A stretch of 50,544 bases of DNA from Pseudomonas vlassakiae (GCF_014269035.2 NZ_JABWRP020000029.1:1-50544); one strand, 5' to 3'; shown: positions 16,495 to 25,660, counted from the first letter of the stretch. The notes: generated by a model from the letters alone, not told the origin. Numbers and translations: made by a program.

Positions 16495-17859
16495 TCAACG
16501 AATACCCGACTGACGCAGGGCTGCTGGCTGGAAATCGGCTTTACTGGCGGTGAAGCCGAAGTCGTAGGCTTTCTTCTCTTCGTTTTTCATGCCCAGCGCC
16601 AGATAGCGGCCCGATTGCAGGTCGTAGATGGCTTCCAGGGTGTACCACGGTACCTGGTTGTTGTAGTACGGCTGGGCATGCGCCTCGGAGATACGCCACA
16701 ACTGACCGCGACCGTCGTATTGGTCGATCACCGCTGCTTGCCAGGTATCCTCGTCGATATAGAAGTCACGCTTGGCGTAGATGTGCCGCTGGCCAGGCTT
16801 GAGCGTCGCGACCACATGCCAGACCCGGCGCAGCTCGTAGCGGGTCAGGTCCTGGTTGATGTGCCCGGCCTTGAGGATATCGGCGTACTTGAGCTTGGGG
16901 TCATCCAGCTTGAAGGCGTTGGAGGCGATGTACATCTCCTTCTTGCCTTCGAGCTTCCAGTCGTAGCGGTCCGGCGCGCCGTTGTACATGTCCAGGTTGT
17001 CCGAGGTACGCAGGCCGTCTGCTGCGGTACCCGGGCCGTCGTAAGACACCTGCGGCGCCTGGCGCACCCGGCGCTGGCCGGCGTTGTAGATCCAGGCCTT
17101 GCGCGGCTCCTTGACCTGGTCGAGGGTCTCGTGCACCAGCAGCACGGTGCCGGCCAGGCGCGCCGGAGCCGTCACCTCCTGCTTGAAGTAGAACAGGATG
17201 TTGCCTGGGTTGTTCGGGTCGTAGTCCTTCATCTTGTCGCGGAAGACGAACTGATCGGCGAAATACACCAGGCTGTAGGAACCGTTCTGCTGCGGGGTTG
17301 CCTGGGTCACCAGGCGGCTGACGCTGCCGCCGCGGTAGCGGGTGATATGGTTCCAGATCACTTCCAGGCCGCTTTTCGGGATCGGGAAGGGCACGGCGGT
17401 CTGGAAGTTGTTCAGGCCGTTGCCGCCTTCGACCAGCGTGGTCGCGGTGGCGTTCTTCTTGATGGCGGCGAAGACATCGTCAGGTACCGTGGCGCCACGG
17501 TGGGTCTTGAACACCGGAATCTTGAAGGTATCCGGGTAGCGCTTGAGCATCGCCAACTGGCCCGGCGAAAGCTTGTCCTTGTACTGCTCGGCATTCTGCG
17601 CGGTGATGGTGAACAGCGGTTTGTCGCTGCCGTACGGGTCAGACAGGAAACCCTTGGCATCGACGCTGCCTGCGGTCTTCGACAGCGGTTCCCATGGGCC
17701 GATCGAACCATCGGCGTTACCGGCTTTTTCCGCGCCCATCGGGGTCAGGGTGCTACCCAGCTTTGCCGCTTCATCGGCGGATACCGCAGCCATGACGCTG
17801 GTCGCCAGCAGGGACAGGCCCAATACACCGGCTTGCAACAGACTTCTGGTCTTGTTCAT
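16495..17859 (-). CDS. DUF1329 domain protein, secreted/envelope
   Basis: A 454-aa exported protein. A Sec signal peptide (residues 1-25, ending TSVMAA) precedes a DUF1329 domain running to the C-terminus, with WYTLEAIYDLQSGRYLALGM near the end. DUF1329 proteins resemble LolB-like outer-membrane lipid-carrier folds and nearly always pair with a DUF1302 protein, as here. The biochemical role is not established. From memory, P. putida homologues give fitness phenotypes on fatty esters such as Tween. It follows the DUF1302 gene by 25 bp and is co-transcribed with it. Confidence 0.9.
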   Translation of the reverse strand: MNKTRSLLQAGVLGLSLLATSVMAAVSADEAAKLGSTLTPMGAEKAGNADGSIGPWEPLSKTAGSVDAKGFLSDPYGSDKPLFTITAQNAEQYKDKLSPGQLAMLKRYPDTFKIPVFKTHRGATVPDDVFAAIKKNATATTLVEGGNGLNNFQTAVPFPIPKSGLEVIWNHITRYRGGSVSRLVTQATPQQNGSYSLVYFADQFVFRDKMKDYDPNNPGNILFYFKQEVTAPARLAGTVLLVHETLDQVKEPRKAWIYNAGQRRVRQAPQVSYDGPGTAADGLRTSDNLDMYNGAPDRYDWKLEGKKEMYIASNAFKLDDPKLKYADILKAGHINQDLTRYELRRVWHVVATLKPGQRHIYAKRDFYIDEDTWQAAVIDQYDGRGQLWRISEAHAQPYYNNQVPWYTLEAIYDLQSGRYLALGMKNEEKKAYDFGFTASKADFQPAALRQSGIR

Positions 17860-17884
17860 CTCGTGTCGTCCTGGATCAATGCGC

Positions 17885-19771
17885 TTAGAAGTTCACGCCG
17901 AAGCTGAGCGCGACGAAGTCGCGATCATCCACGGTGCTGTACTTGCCATCGAAGAAGTTGGTGTATGACAGGCTGGCGGTATAGGTATTCTGGTACTCGG
18001 CATCCAGGCCCAGGCTGACCGCCTTGCGCCCTTCCTCGAAGTTGGCACCAGGGCCAGGCGAGTAACCGGAGACGTCATGCGACCAGGCCACGTTAGGCTT
18101 GAGATTGACCCCGGCAAACACGTCGTTGTAGTCCCAGATGACCCGGGCGCGGTAACCCCAGGAGGTGCTGGTGGTGTAGCCGTCGTTCTCGCACTTGCGG
18201 TTGAGGTTGGCCGTCGAGGCACCGGCACCGGCGCCGGCGATGGTGCTGGCATTGAGCGCCTGACAGGTGTCGGCACCGCCGGTAGCTGGCAGCGGGCCAG
18301 GGCCGAACACCGGGTCACGGCCGTAGCGAGTATCGTGGGCATTCTCCAGGCCACCCACATGGGTTACCCCAAGCTCACCGACCACGGTCATGCGGCTGGC
18401 GCCCATCACCTGGTCGAAGAAGTGCGTCAGGGTGGTCTGGAACTGCGTGACTTCCTTGCGACGGTAGCCATGCAGGTCTTGCCCCGGAGTGCCGGAGAGC
18501 AGCGAAGCGTTGGTCAACGCGCCACCCAGTGGCCGTACACCGGCGAACAGGATGTCGGTGGTGTTCAGCTGCACCGGCGCGTTGGGCCGGTAGCTGACTT
18601 CACCGCTCCACGCGGTACCGGTAGGCAGGGTGGTGGAGAAGCTCAGGCCGTACAGGCGGATGTCCTCTGGGTATTCGACGAAGTACTTCGAGTTGCCCGC
18701 AACGATCAGCGGCGCCAGGGCGCGCAGCTGCGCCGGCAGCCCGGCAATGCCCTGGAACACCGACGGCGAAGCGCCGGTGGCGCTGAATATCGGCGCACGG
18801 CTGTGGTAGTTCATGAAGTAGGCACCGAACTCGGTGTCCAGCGGCTCGAACATGTAGCGCATGGCCACCCCGAACTGGCCGCTGTCCCGGGCATCGCGGT
18901 CGGCGCCACGGGCCACCATCACGCCCTCCTGGTTGATGTTCACGCCACGGGTGGCCAGGAACTGCTGGGCGGCGGCCGGTACCGTGCGGCTGCTGTTGAG
19001 CACCCTCAGGTTGTCGGTACAGCCGTCGGCGATGATGTCAGGCTGGGAGAAGAAGGTGCCGCAGTTGTCGACGACTGTCTGGTCCCACTCGATCTGGTAG
19101 AAGGCTTCGGCCGACAGATTGTCGGTCAGGCTCTGCGAGATGTAGAACATGTTGACCGGAATCAGGCCTTCCTTGATCTCGGCACCGGGGCGACGGAAGG
19201 CCGCTACGTCGATCGGGTTGATCGAGTTGATACCGCCACCGATGAAGGTGCTCTCACCCCAGCTCACCACCTGCTTGCCTAAACGTACCGAGCCCGGCTG
19301 ATCGCCGATCGAGTAGTTGTGGTAGACGAAGGCATCGAGCAGCTGCGTACCCGACGACTTGGCGCCTTCCTTGCGGCCCGAGTCGCTGATGTCCTTGAAC
19401 TCGCGGCCTTCGTCTTTCAGCTCGAAGTCGTACCAGTACTTGCCGCGCACGAACACGCCGGTGTCGCCGTACTTGAGTTCGAGGTCATGGATGCCTTTGA
19501 AGATCTTCGAAAAGGTTTCGCCCTTCTTGAAGTTCAGGTGGCCGTCGTCGGAGGTCTGCGACAGGCCTTTGCCACCGTTGTTTACCCCGATCAGGTTCTT
19601 GTTGGGGTTGGCGGTGGACCAGCTGGCGCCGACGGAGAGCGACGAGTCGAACTGGCCTTCGATTTCACCAATGTTGAAACTGACAGCGAAAGCAGGACTT
19701 GCGAGCGTGGAAGCAAGGCTGACGGCCAAGGGCAACCTGGCCCGGCGCCAGAACGGATTTGCAGATTTCAT
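17885..19771 (-). CDS. DUF1302 domain protein, probable outer-membrane beta-barrel
   Basis: A 628-aa exported protein. A signal peptide (residues 1-29, ASPAFA cleavage region) precedes a long domain rich in alternating aromatic/hydrophobic residues and Gly/Asn turns, ending in FVALSFGVNF. The terminal aromatic residue is typical of BAM-inserted outer-membrane beta-barrels. The DUF1302 signature is seen in FNIGEIEGQFDSSLSVGASW. It is the first gene of a two-gene operon with DUF1329. The family is proposed to act in transport or secretion of hydrophobic compounds; that is inference. A GGAG ribosome site lies 8 nt before the ATG. Confidence 0.9.
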   Translation of the reverse strand: MKSANPFWRRARLPLAVSLASTLASPAFAVSFNIGEIEGQFDSSLSVGASWSTANPNKNLIGVNNGGKGLSQTSDDGHLNFKKGETFSKIFKGIHDLELKYGDTGVFVRGKYWYDFELKDEGREFKDISDSGRKEGAKSSGTQLLDAFVYHNYSIGDQPGSVRLGKQVVSWGESTFIGGGINSINPIDVAAFRRPGAEIKEGLIPVNMFYISQSLTDNLSAEAFYQIEWDQTVVDNCGTFFSQPDIIADGCTDNLRVLNSSRTVPAAAQQFLATRGVNINQEGVMVARGADRDARDSGQFGVAMRYMFEPLDTEFGAYFMNYHSRAPIFSATGASPSVFQGIAGLPAQLRALAPLIVAGNSKYFVEYPEDIRLYGLSFSTTLPTGTAWSGEVSYRPNAPVQLNTTDILFAGVRPLGGALTNASLLSGTPGQDLHGYRRKEVTQFQTTLTHFFDQVMGASRMTVVGELGVTHVGGLENAHDTRYGRDPVFGPGPLPATGGADTCQALNASTIAGAGAGASTANLNRKCENDGYTTSTSWGYRARVIWDYNDVFAGVNLKPNVAWSHDVSGYSPGPGANFEEGRKAVSLGLDAEYQNTYTASLSYTNFFDGKYSTVDDRDFVALSFGVNF

Positions 19772-20100
19772 CGACGCTACTCCATGTACTTTATTGTTAT
19801 GGCAGTGAGTCCTTTCAGAAACGGCTCGAGCGACCGGTGAGCAGGTTTGCCCTGCAGCGGCACGTCTTGCGCGTGCCGCCCTCCCCCATTCCTGAAAATC
19901 CCCTGGCCCCGACTATAGCCAGCAGGCTCAGGTGCTTGATCCCTCTAAAGTGTGATTTGCGCACCTGCTGCCAAATCGCCCCGGCGTTTCCCGGGCAGCG
20001 CATCGGCCGTGCTGAAGCATGGCCGAAATTTTACGTTTGGCAAGGGCTCAGCCTCTCTAGCATGCGGGTCGCGCACCGTGATACGCGACCCGGAGCGGGC
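19772..20100. other. Intergenic region upstream of the DUF1302 gene
   Basis: A 329-bp gap between two minus-strand genes. Nearest the acyl-CoA ligase is a 9-bp GC stem (20065-20073 with 20084-20092, CGGGTCGCG / CGCGACCCG) without a T run, possibly a weak terminator. The rest should hold the DUF1302 promoter. A TATAGT hexamer on the minus strand near 19915 could be a -10 box, but I see no convincing -35. No open frame with a ribosome site is apparent. Confidence 0.5.
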
Positions 20101-21783
20101 TTACAAGGTAGACAGGAACGCGCTGTTACTGGCCTGCCACTGGACGATGTCCTGGCGGATACGCTTCTTGTCGAGCTTGCCGACACTGGTCTTGGGAATT
20201 TCAGTAACAACAGCGATCTGGCTGGGAATCGCCCACTTGTTGATGTGGCCTTCCTCGACGAAAGGCTTCAGATGTTCCTTCAGGGTTTTGGCGTCGATCG
20301 CCTTGTCCTCACGCACCACCAGCAGGGCAAACGGGCGTTCGCCCCATTGCGGGTCGGCTACCCCTACCACCGCCACTTCACGCACGGCCGGATGACGGCT
20401 GATCAAGTCCTCCAGGTCGAGCGAAGAGATCCATTCGCCGCCGGTCTTGATCACATCCTTGATGCGGTCGCGGATGTCGATGTAGCCCATGCCGTCGAGG
20501 GTGGCGACGTCACCGGTGTGCAGCCAGCCGCCCTGCCACAGCTCCTCGCTCTTTTCCGGTTCCTTGAAATAGCCCATGGTCAGCCACGGCGCACGCAGCA
20601 CCAGTTCGCCCTGGGTCTCACCATCGGCCGGCAGGAAATTGCCTTCGCCATCGACAATCGCCGCTTCCACCAACGGCACCGGTACACCGGCCTTGATGCG
20701 GTAGGTAACGCGTTCATCCTCGCTGCCGGCCTGCAACTCGTCATTCAGGTGCGCGGCAGAAATCAGCGGGCAGGTTTCGGACATGCCGTAGGCGGCAGTC
20801 AGCTGGATGCCACGGGCCAGCGCGGCCTTGTACAGCGAACTGTTCAGGGCGCTGCCGCCGATGATGATCTTCCAGCCGCCGAAATCCTGGTCCTGAGCGT
20901 TCGGGCAGTTGAGCAGCATCTGCAGGATGGTCGGCACACAGTGCGAGAAGGTGACCTTTTCTTCGCGCCACAGCTTGACCAGCATGTCCGGCTCATAACG
21001 GCCCGGGTAGACCTGCTTCATGCCGAGCATGGTGGCCGCGTAGGGGATGCCCCAGGCATGCACGTGGAACATCGGCGTGATGGGCATGTACACGTCATTG
21101 CTGCCGAGCAGGCGCACGCTGTCGATACTGCCGGTCACCGCCGCTTCGGCCAGGGTATGCAGCACCAGCTGGCGATGCGTGAAGTAGACACCCTTGGGGT
21201 TGCCCGTGGTGCCGGTGGTGTAGAAGGTGGTGGCCACCGAGTTCTCGTCGAAATCCGGGAAGTCGTAACGCGGGCTGGCGGCCGCGAGCAGTTGCTCGTA
21301 TTCACCGACGAGGTTCGGCAAATCGGCGGTCTTGTCCGGGCCATCGGTGATCAGCACGGTCTTGTCGACCGTGGTCAGTTGCCCGGCGATGGCCTGATAA
21401 AGGCCGACGAAGTCGCTGTTGACCAGTACGAAACGGTCTTCAGCGTGGTTCATGGTGTAGAGGATCTGCTCGGGCGACAGGCGCACGTTGATGGTGTGCA
21501 CCACTGCCCCGATCATCGGGATGGCGAACATGCATTCCAGGTAACGGTGGCTGTCCCAGTCCATCACCGCCACGGTGTCACCGGCCTTGACCCCGGCGTC
21601 GGTCAGCACATTGGCGAGGCGGGCAATGCGTTCGTTGAGCTGCGGATAAGTCAGGCGCAGCTGGTCGCGATAGACGATCTCGCGGGTCTTCTCGTAGCGG
21701 CTGCCGGACATCAGCAGGCGCTTGATCAACAGAGGGAAGCTATAGGCGCCCTCGGCGGGCTTGATGATGCGGGTCTGCAACAT
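20101..21783 (-). CDS. Medium/long-chain fatty-acid--CoA ligase (AMP-binding)
   Basis: A 560-aa ANL-superfamily acyl-CoA synthetase. The AMP-binding P-loop is FYTTGTTGNPKGV. The central motif is AAYGMSETCP, and the C-terminal hinge region reads GWLHTGDVATLDGMGYIDIRDRIKDVIK, in part, with KTGGEWIS. The catalytic lysine is expected in the final SVGKLDKKRIR. Length and sequence style resemble the AlkK-type medium-chain ligases of P. putida. It activates free fatty acids for beta-oxidation. The start at 21783 (MLQTRII) is supported by AAAGGGATC; an upstream ATG at 21816 is not. Proximity to DUF1302/DUF1329 fits a lipid or ester use module. Confidence 0.92.
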   Translation of the reverse strand: MLQTRIIKPAEGAYSFPLLIKRLLMSGSRYEKTREIVYRDQLRLTYPQLNERIARLANVLTDAGVKAGDTVAVMDWDSHRYLECMFAIPMIGAVVHTINVRLSPEQILYTMNHAEDRFVLVNSDFVGLYQAIAGQLTTVDKTVLITDGPDKTADLPNLVGEYEQLLAAASPRYDFPDFDENSVATTFYTTGTTGNPKGVYFTHRQLVLHTLAEAAVTGSIDSVRLLGSNDVYMPITPMFHVHAWGIPYAATMLGMKQVYPGRYEPDMLVKLWREEKVTFSHCVPTILQMLLNCPNAQDQDFGGWKIIIGGSALNSSLYKAALARGIQLTAAYGMSETCPLISAAHLNDELQAGSEDERVTYRIKAGVPVPLVEAAIVDGEGNFLPADGETQGELVLRAPWLTMGYFKEPEKSEELWQGGWLHTGDVATLDGMGYIDIRDRIKDVIKTGGEWISSLDLEDLISRHPAVREVAVVGVADPQWGERPFALLVVREDKAIDAKTLKEHLKPFVEEGHINKWAIPSQIAVVTEIPKTSVGKLDKKRIRQDIVQWQASNSAFLSTL

Positions 21784-21945
21784 GGTGATCCCTTTTCTGA
21801 AAAGCATGCCGAACAAGTCTGGATCTACTGTAGTTGCTCAATGTGACGGTCAAATCAGCCGAAGGAATGATTTGGCGTCGCCAGGTATGAGTGGCATTGT
21901 GCGCAGTGACGGACCAACCCCTGCCCTGCCACCGGAGCTCCTGTG

Positions 21946-22911
21946 ATGCCCAGCTTGCGCCGCGCCGTGTTTCTCGATCACCAATCCCTGGACCTTGGCG
22001 ACCTCGACCTGTCGCCGTTGCAGCAACAGTTCGACGAATTCGAACTGTTCGCCGCCACCCGCCCGGAGCAGGTCGCCGAACGCCTGCAGGGCGCTGTCGC
22101 GGTGGTCAGCAACAAGGTCATGCTCGATGCCGCCACGCTGGCCGCCAACCCGCAGCTGAAGCTGATCCTGGTAGCCGCGACCGGCACCAACAATGTCGAC
22201 CTCGCAGCTGCCCGCGCACAGGGCATCACCGTCTGCAACTGCCAGGGCTATGGCACCCCCTCGGTGGCCCAGCACACCATCGCCCTGCTGCTGGCCCTGG
22301 CCACACGCCTGTGCGACTACAACCAGGCGGTGGCCGACGGCGAGTGGGCCAAGGCCAGCCAGTTCTGCCTGCTGGATTTCCCGATCATCGAGCTGGAAGG
22401 CAAGACCCTCGGCCTGCTAGGCCATGGCGAACTGGGCGGCGCGGTGGCACGACTCGCCGAAGCCTTCGGCATGCGCGTGCTGAGCGGGCACATCCCTGGC
22501 CGCCCGGCCCGTGACGATCGCCTGGCGCTGGATGAACTGCTGCCACAGGTCGACGCGCTGACCCTGCACTGCCCGCTGAACGAGCACACCCGGCACATGA
22601 TCGGTGCCCACGAACTGGCGCTGCTGAAAAAGGGCGCTCTGGTGGTCAACACCGCCCGCGGTGGCCTGATCGACGAGCAGGCCTTGGCCGACGCATTGCG
22701 CAGCGGCCACCTCGGCGGCGCGGCCACCGATGTGCTGAGCGTCGAGCCGCCGGTCAATGGCAACCCGCTGCTGGAGAAGGGCATCCCACGCTTGCTGATC
22801 ACTCCGCACAGCGCCTGGGGCGCGGTGGAGTCGCGCCAGCGCATCGTCGGCCAGCTCAGCGAAAACGCCAGGGCCTATTTCGAAGGCCAGCCACGCCGCG
22901 TGGTCAGCTGA
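21946..22911 (+). CDS. D-2-hydroxyacid dehydrogenase (glycerate dehydrogenase/HprA-like)
   Basis: A 321-aa NAD(P)-dependent 2-hydroxyacid dehydrogenase. The Rossmann motif is LGLLGHGELGGAVARLAEAFG (part). Catalytic Arg lies in VNTARGGLID and the catalytic His in ITPHSAWG, with the usual Glu between them. It most resembles hydroxypyruvate/glyoxylate reductases that make glycerate or glycolate in the cytoplasm. A GTG at 21943 immediately precedes the ATG chosen; both are served by the same GGAG. It is divergent from the acyl-CoA ligase gene. Confidence 0.9.
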   Translation: MPSLRRAVFLDHQSLDLGDLDLSPLQQQFDEFELFAATRPEQVAERLQGAVAVVSNKVMLDAATLAANPQLKLILVAATGTNNVDLAAARAQGITVCNCQGYGTPSVAQHTIALLLALATRLCDYNQAVADGEWAKASQFCLLDFPIIELEGKTLGLLGHGELGGAVARLAEAFGMRVLSGHIPGRPARDDRLALDELLPQVDALTLHCPLNEHTRHMIGAHELALLKKGALVVNTARGGLIDEQALADALRSGHLGGAATDVLSVEPPVNGNPLLEKGIPRLLITPHSAWGAVESRQRIVGQLSENARAYFEGQPRRVVS

Positions 22912-22974
22912 GCTCCAGCTCAGTCCCGCGCCCGGCTCTGTTACACTGCGCCACTTTTTCAGGAGGCGTCGTCC

Positions 22975-23973
22975 ATGGACCCGCGCAGTGAAGTATTGCT
23001 CCGCCAGGCAGAGCTGTTCCAGGGCCCGCTGCTGCTCGCCGGCGCCCCCGCCGACGGCCTGCTCGGGCAGCTGCCCCAAGCCCTTGGCTGGACCTGGCAT
23101 GCCGGCGACCAGGCCATGCTCGACAGCCGCTTCGCGGGGCGCAGCCACTACGGCGTCGATGTGCCGTCGGCAGCCTTCGAGACGGCGGTGCTGTTCCTGC
23201 CCAAGTCCCGCGAACTGGCGGCCTACCTGCTCAATGCCCTGGCTGCGCGCCTGGCAGGCGGTGAGCTGTACCTGGTGGGTGAAAAACGCGGTGGCATCGA
23301 AGGCGCGGCCAAACAACTGCAGGCGTTCGGCAAGCCGCGCAAGCTGGACAGCGCGCGGCATTGCCAACTGTGGCAGGTGACCGTGGAACACGCGCCGCAA
23401 GCCAAACCGCTGGAGAGCCTGGCCGAGCGCTTCACCCTCGATCTCGAAGACGGCCCACTGCAGGTGGTGAGCCTGCCGGGGGTATTCAGCCACGGCCGCC
23501 TGGACCGCGGCACTGCCCTGCTACTCAAATATCTGGACAATCTTCCTGTCGGCCACGTGCTCGATTTTGGCTGCGGCGCTGGCGTGCTGGGTGCCACGGT
23601 CAAACGGCGTTATCCACAAAGCCGGGTCACACTGCTGGATGTGGATGCCTTCGCCGTGGCAGCCAGCCGCCTGACCCTCGCGGCCAACGGCCTTGAGGGC
23701 GAAGTCATCAGCGGCGATGGCATCGATGCCGCACCTGCCGACCTGAGCCTGATCCTGAGCAACCCACCGTTCCATACCGGGGTGCACACGAACTACCAGG
23801 CATCGGAAAACTTGCTGAAAAAATCCGGCGAACATCTGAGAAAAGGTGGCGAAATGCGCCTCGTGGCAAACAGCTTCCTGCGCTATCAGCCGCTCATCGA
23901 AGGTGCCTTGGGCAATTGCCAGACCTGCGCCGAAGCCGATGGCTTCCGCATCTATCGGGCAACACGCGGTTAA
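22975..23973 (+). CDS. rsmC: 16S rRNA (guanine-1207-N2) methyltransferase RsmC
   Basis: A 332-aa SAM-dependent methyltransferase with two related halves: a degenerate N-terminal domain and a catalytic C-terminal domain. The latter has the SAM motif VLDFGCGAGVLGATV and the amino-methylation motif LSNPPFHTGVHT, diagnostic for RsmC/RsmD-like N2-guanine methylation. It modifies G1207 of 16S rRNA in the 30S subunit. GGAGG precedes the ATG. It follows the dehydrogenase by 63 bp on the same strand. Confidence 0.94.
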   Translation: MDPRSEVLLRQAELFQGPLLLAGAPADGLLGQLPQALGWTWHAGDQAMLDSRFAGRSHYGVDVPSAAFETAVLFLPKSRELAAYLLNALAARLAGGELYLVGEKRGGIEGAAKQLQAFGKPRKLDSARHCQLWQVTVEHAPQAKPLESLAERFTLDLEDGPLQVVSLPGVFSHGRLDRGTALLLKYLDNLPVGHVLDFGCGAGVLGATVKRRYPQSRVTLLDVDAFAVAASRLTLAANGLEGEVISGDGIDAAPADLSLILSNPPFHTGVHTNYQASENLLKKSGEHLRKGGEMRLVANSFLRYQPLIEGALGNCQTCAEADGFRIYRATRG

Positions 23974-24018
23974 AAACAGGGCTTGCCGAAACGGTTTCGG
24001 CTAGGCAGAATCCGCACC

Positions 24019-24146
24019 GTCCTAGGGGAGTAGTCTCCCGCGAGCGCCCTGCTCGCCCGGTACGCGTCAACATACTTGGCCCACAGGCCATGGCGCGTGC
24101 GACCCAGCGGCCTGCACAGACAGGTCCTCGGTTTGACAAGACCTAT
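24019..24146 (+). promoter_or_regulatory. yybP-ykoY manganese riboswitch
   Basis: The conserved core is visible: CCTAGGGGAGTAG at 24021-24033, then GCGTCAACATACTTGGCCC at 24064-24082, and a closing CAAGACCTATG at 24137-24147 that can pair with the opening CCTAGG. The GGGGAGTAG and TCAACATACT elements are the signature of this family, which senses Mn2+. It sits directly upstream of a GDT1/UPF0016 gene, one of the family's standard targets, and should switch it on when manganese is high. Confidence 0.9.
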
Positions 24147-24221
24147 GACACGCACACCTTACCCGGGGCGGGGAGGCTGTACGTGTCATAGCCGTGTCGA
24201 CCCGCCCCCGTAGGAAACCTG
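24147..24221 (+). promoter_or_regulatory. Putative expression platform of the manganese riboswitch
   Basis: Between the aptamer and the exporter start lie competing stems. One is ATGACACG (24146-24153) with CGTGTCAT (24182-24189). The other is GGGGCGGG (24165-24172) with CCCGCCCC (24201-24208), immediately before the TAGGAAAC ribosome site. There is no U run, so control is more likely at translation initiation than by termination. This is inferred from base pairing by eye. Confidence 0.55.
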
Positions 24222-24806
24222 ATGCTGGAATCTCTGCTGGTCCCCACCGCAATCGTTGCCTTGGCCGAAATTGGCGACAAGACGCAACTGCTCGCGCTCA
24301 TCCTCGCCGCCCGCTTCCGCAAGCCTTGGCCGATCATCGCCGGCATCATCGCGGCTACCTTGGCCAACCATGCCGCGGCCGGCGCCGTGGGCGCCTGGGT
24401 CGGTAGCTTCTTCAGCGAGTCGGTACTGCACTGGGTGCTTGCCGCGAGCTTCACTGCCACGGCGCTGTGGACCCTGGTGCCGGACAAGATGGACGATGAC
24501 GAGAATCCGGCCCGCCGCTTCGGCCCGTTCCTGACCACACTGATCGCGTTCTTCCTGGCCGAAATCGGTGACAAGACCCAAGTGGCCACGGTGATGCTGG
24601 CTGCGCAGTATCCGCACTTGATCCTGGTCATCGTCGGGACGACCTTGGGCATGCTGATCGCCAACGTGCCGGTGGTGCTGGCGGGTAATTTCGCTGCGGA
24701 GAAACTGCCGCTGACGCTGATTCGTCGCCTGGCGGCTACCGCGTTCTTCGTGCTGGCCATCGTTGCCGTGTACTCGGCGATGAAGACCAGTGGCTGGGTG
24801 GGCTGA
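24222..24806 (+). CDS. GDT1/TMEM165 (UPF0016) family manganese exporter
   Basis: A 194-aa inner-membrane protein with about six transmembrane helices in two homologous halves. Each half carries the family's cation-binding motif: ALAEIGDKTQLLALIL near residue 14 and FLAEIGDKTQVATVML near residue 109. Length and duplication are typical of bacterial MneA-type Mn2+ exporters. The upstream manganese riboswitch strongly supports Mn2+ export as the role. It ends at a hairpin shared with the convergent M48 protease gene. Confidence 0.93.
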   Translation: MLESLLVPTAIVALAEIGDKTQLLALILAARFRKPWPIIAGIIAATLANHAAAGAVGAWVGSFFSESVLHWVLAASFTATALWTLVPDKMDDDENPARRFGPFLTTLIAFFLAEIGDKTQVATVMLAAQYPHLILVIVGTTLGMLIANVPVVLAGNFAAEKLPLTLIRRLAATAFFVLAIVAVYSAMKTSGWVG

Positions 24807-24810
24807 GCTG

Positions 24811-24845
24811 AAAAACAGGGGCCGCTGTGCGGCCCCTGGTGGTTT
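24811..24845. terminator. Bidirectional terminator between the Mn exporter and the M48 protease
   Basis: A 9-bp stem CAGGGGCCG / CGGCCCCTG has a 5-nt loop. On the minus strand it is followed by TTTTT and on the plus strand by GTGGTTTT. It lies between the convergent stops at 24806 and 24845. Confidence 0.85.
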
Positions 24846-25660
24846 TACTTCTTCGCGGCCTCGTACAACGGCATCACTTTTGGAATCGCCGCCTGCAACG
24901 AGGCGATTCGGCTGCTCGAAGCCGGGTGAGTACTCATGAACTCAGGCGGCGCCCCTTCCGAGGCCTTGCTCATCTTGTTCCACAAGGTGATCGCGGCATT
25001 CGGGTCGTAACCGGCACGCGCCGACAACTCCAGGCCGATCAGGTCGGCCTCGTTCTCGTTGGCGCGGCTGTTCGGCAGGGTCATGGAATAGTTCACCACG
25101 GCGTCGGCCAACGCCATGCTGTCCTGGCCAAGGCCAAGCAAGGCACCCGCACCCTGGCGCGCCATCTGCACGCCGTAGGCCTTGGACATCGCTTCGCGGC
25201 TGTGCTCGCGCAAGGCATGGGCGATTTCGTGGCCGACCACTGCGGCGATTTCCGCATCGGTGAGCTTGAGCTGATCGATCAGCCCGGTGTAGACGATGAT
25301 CTTGCCGCCCGGCCCGCAGTTGGCATTGAGCTCGTCACTCTTGATCACGTTGACTTCCCAGTTCCACTGCGCCGCATCCGGGCGGAACTTGGGCGCCTGG
25401 GCAATCAGTCGGCTGGCGATGGCCTGCACACGCTTGGCATCGTTGCTGGACTTGTCCAGCACGCCCTTGCTCGACGCCTCGCCGAGGGTCTGCTGGTACG
25501 ACTGCGCGTACATCTGGTTGACCTCATCGGTCGAAAGCATGCTGAACATGTACTGCTGGCGGTCGACGCCGACAGCACCGCCACTGGTGGTATTCACCGC
25601 CTGGCAGCCGGCCAGCAGGATGCCAGCACTCAATAGGCTGACGACAAAAGACTTACGCAT
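24845..25660 (-). CDS. M48 family metalloprotease lipoprotein
   Basis: A 271-aa envelope protease. A lipoprotein signal ends in LLAGC. The zinc motif HEIAHALREH sits near residue 145, followed by a Glu-containing ENEADLIGLE helix that supplies the third zinc ligand. Length and layout match periplasm-facing LoiP/YggG-type peptidases rather than the membrane-embedded HtpX or the TPR-bearing BepA. The likely role is quality control of outer-membrane proteins. GGGAG lies 8 nt before the ATG. Confidence 0.92.
   Translation of the reverse strand: MRKSFVVSLLSAGILLAGCQAVNTTSGGAVGVDRQQYMFSMLSTDEVNQMYAQSYQQTLGEASSKGVLDKSSNDAKRVQAIASRLIAQAPKFRPDAAQWNWEVNVIKSDELNANCGPGGKIIVYTGLIDQLKLTDAEIAAVVGHEIAHALREHSREAMSKAYGVQMARQGAGALLGLGQDSMALADAVVNYSMTLPNSRANENEADLIGLELSARAGYDPNAAITLWNKMSKASEGAPPEFMSTHPASSSRIASLQAAIPKVMPLYEAAKK

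Noticed and set aside
19759..21846. A 695-codon plus-strand open frame opposite the acyl-CoA ligase
   Set aside because: It covers the ligase in antisense. The ligase has all ANL motifs, and the shadow protein is His/Gly/Asp-rich as expected for reverse reading.
24841..25660. Treating the M48 gene as htpX or bepA
   Set aside because: It has a lipobox and no transmembrane helices (unlike HtpX), and it lacks the C-terminal TPR domain of BepA.
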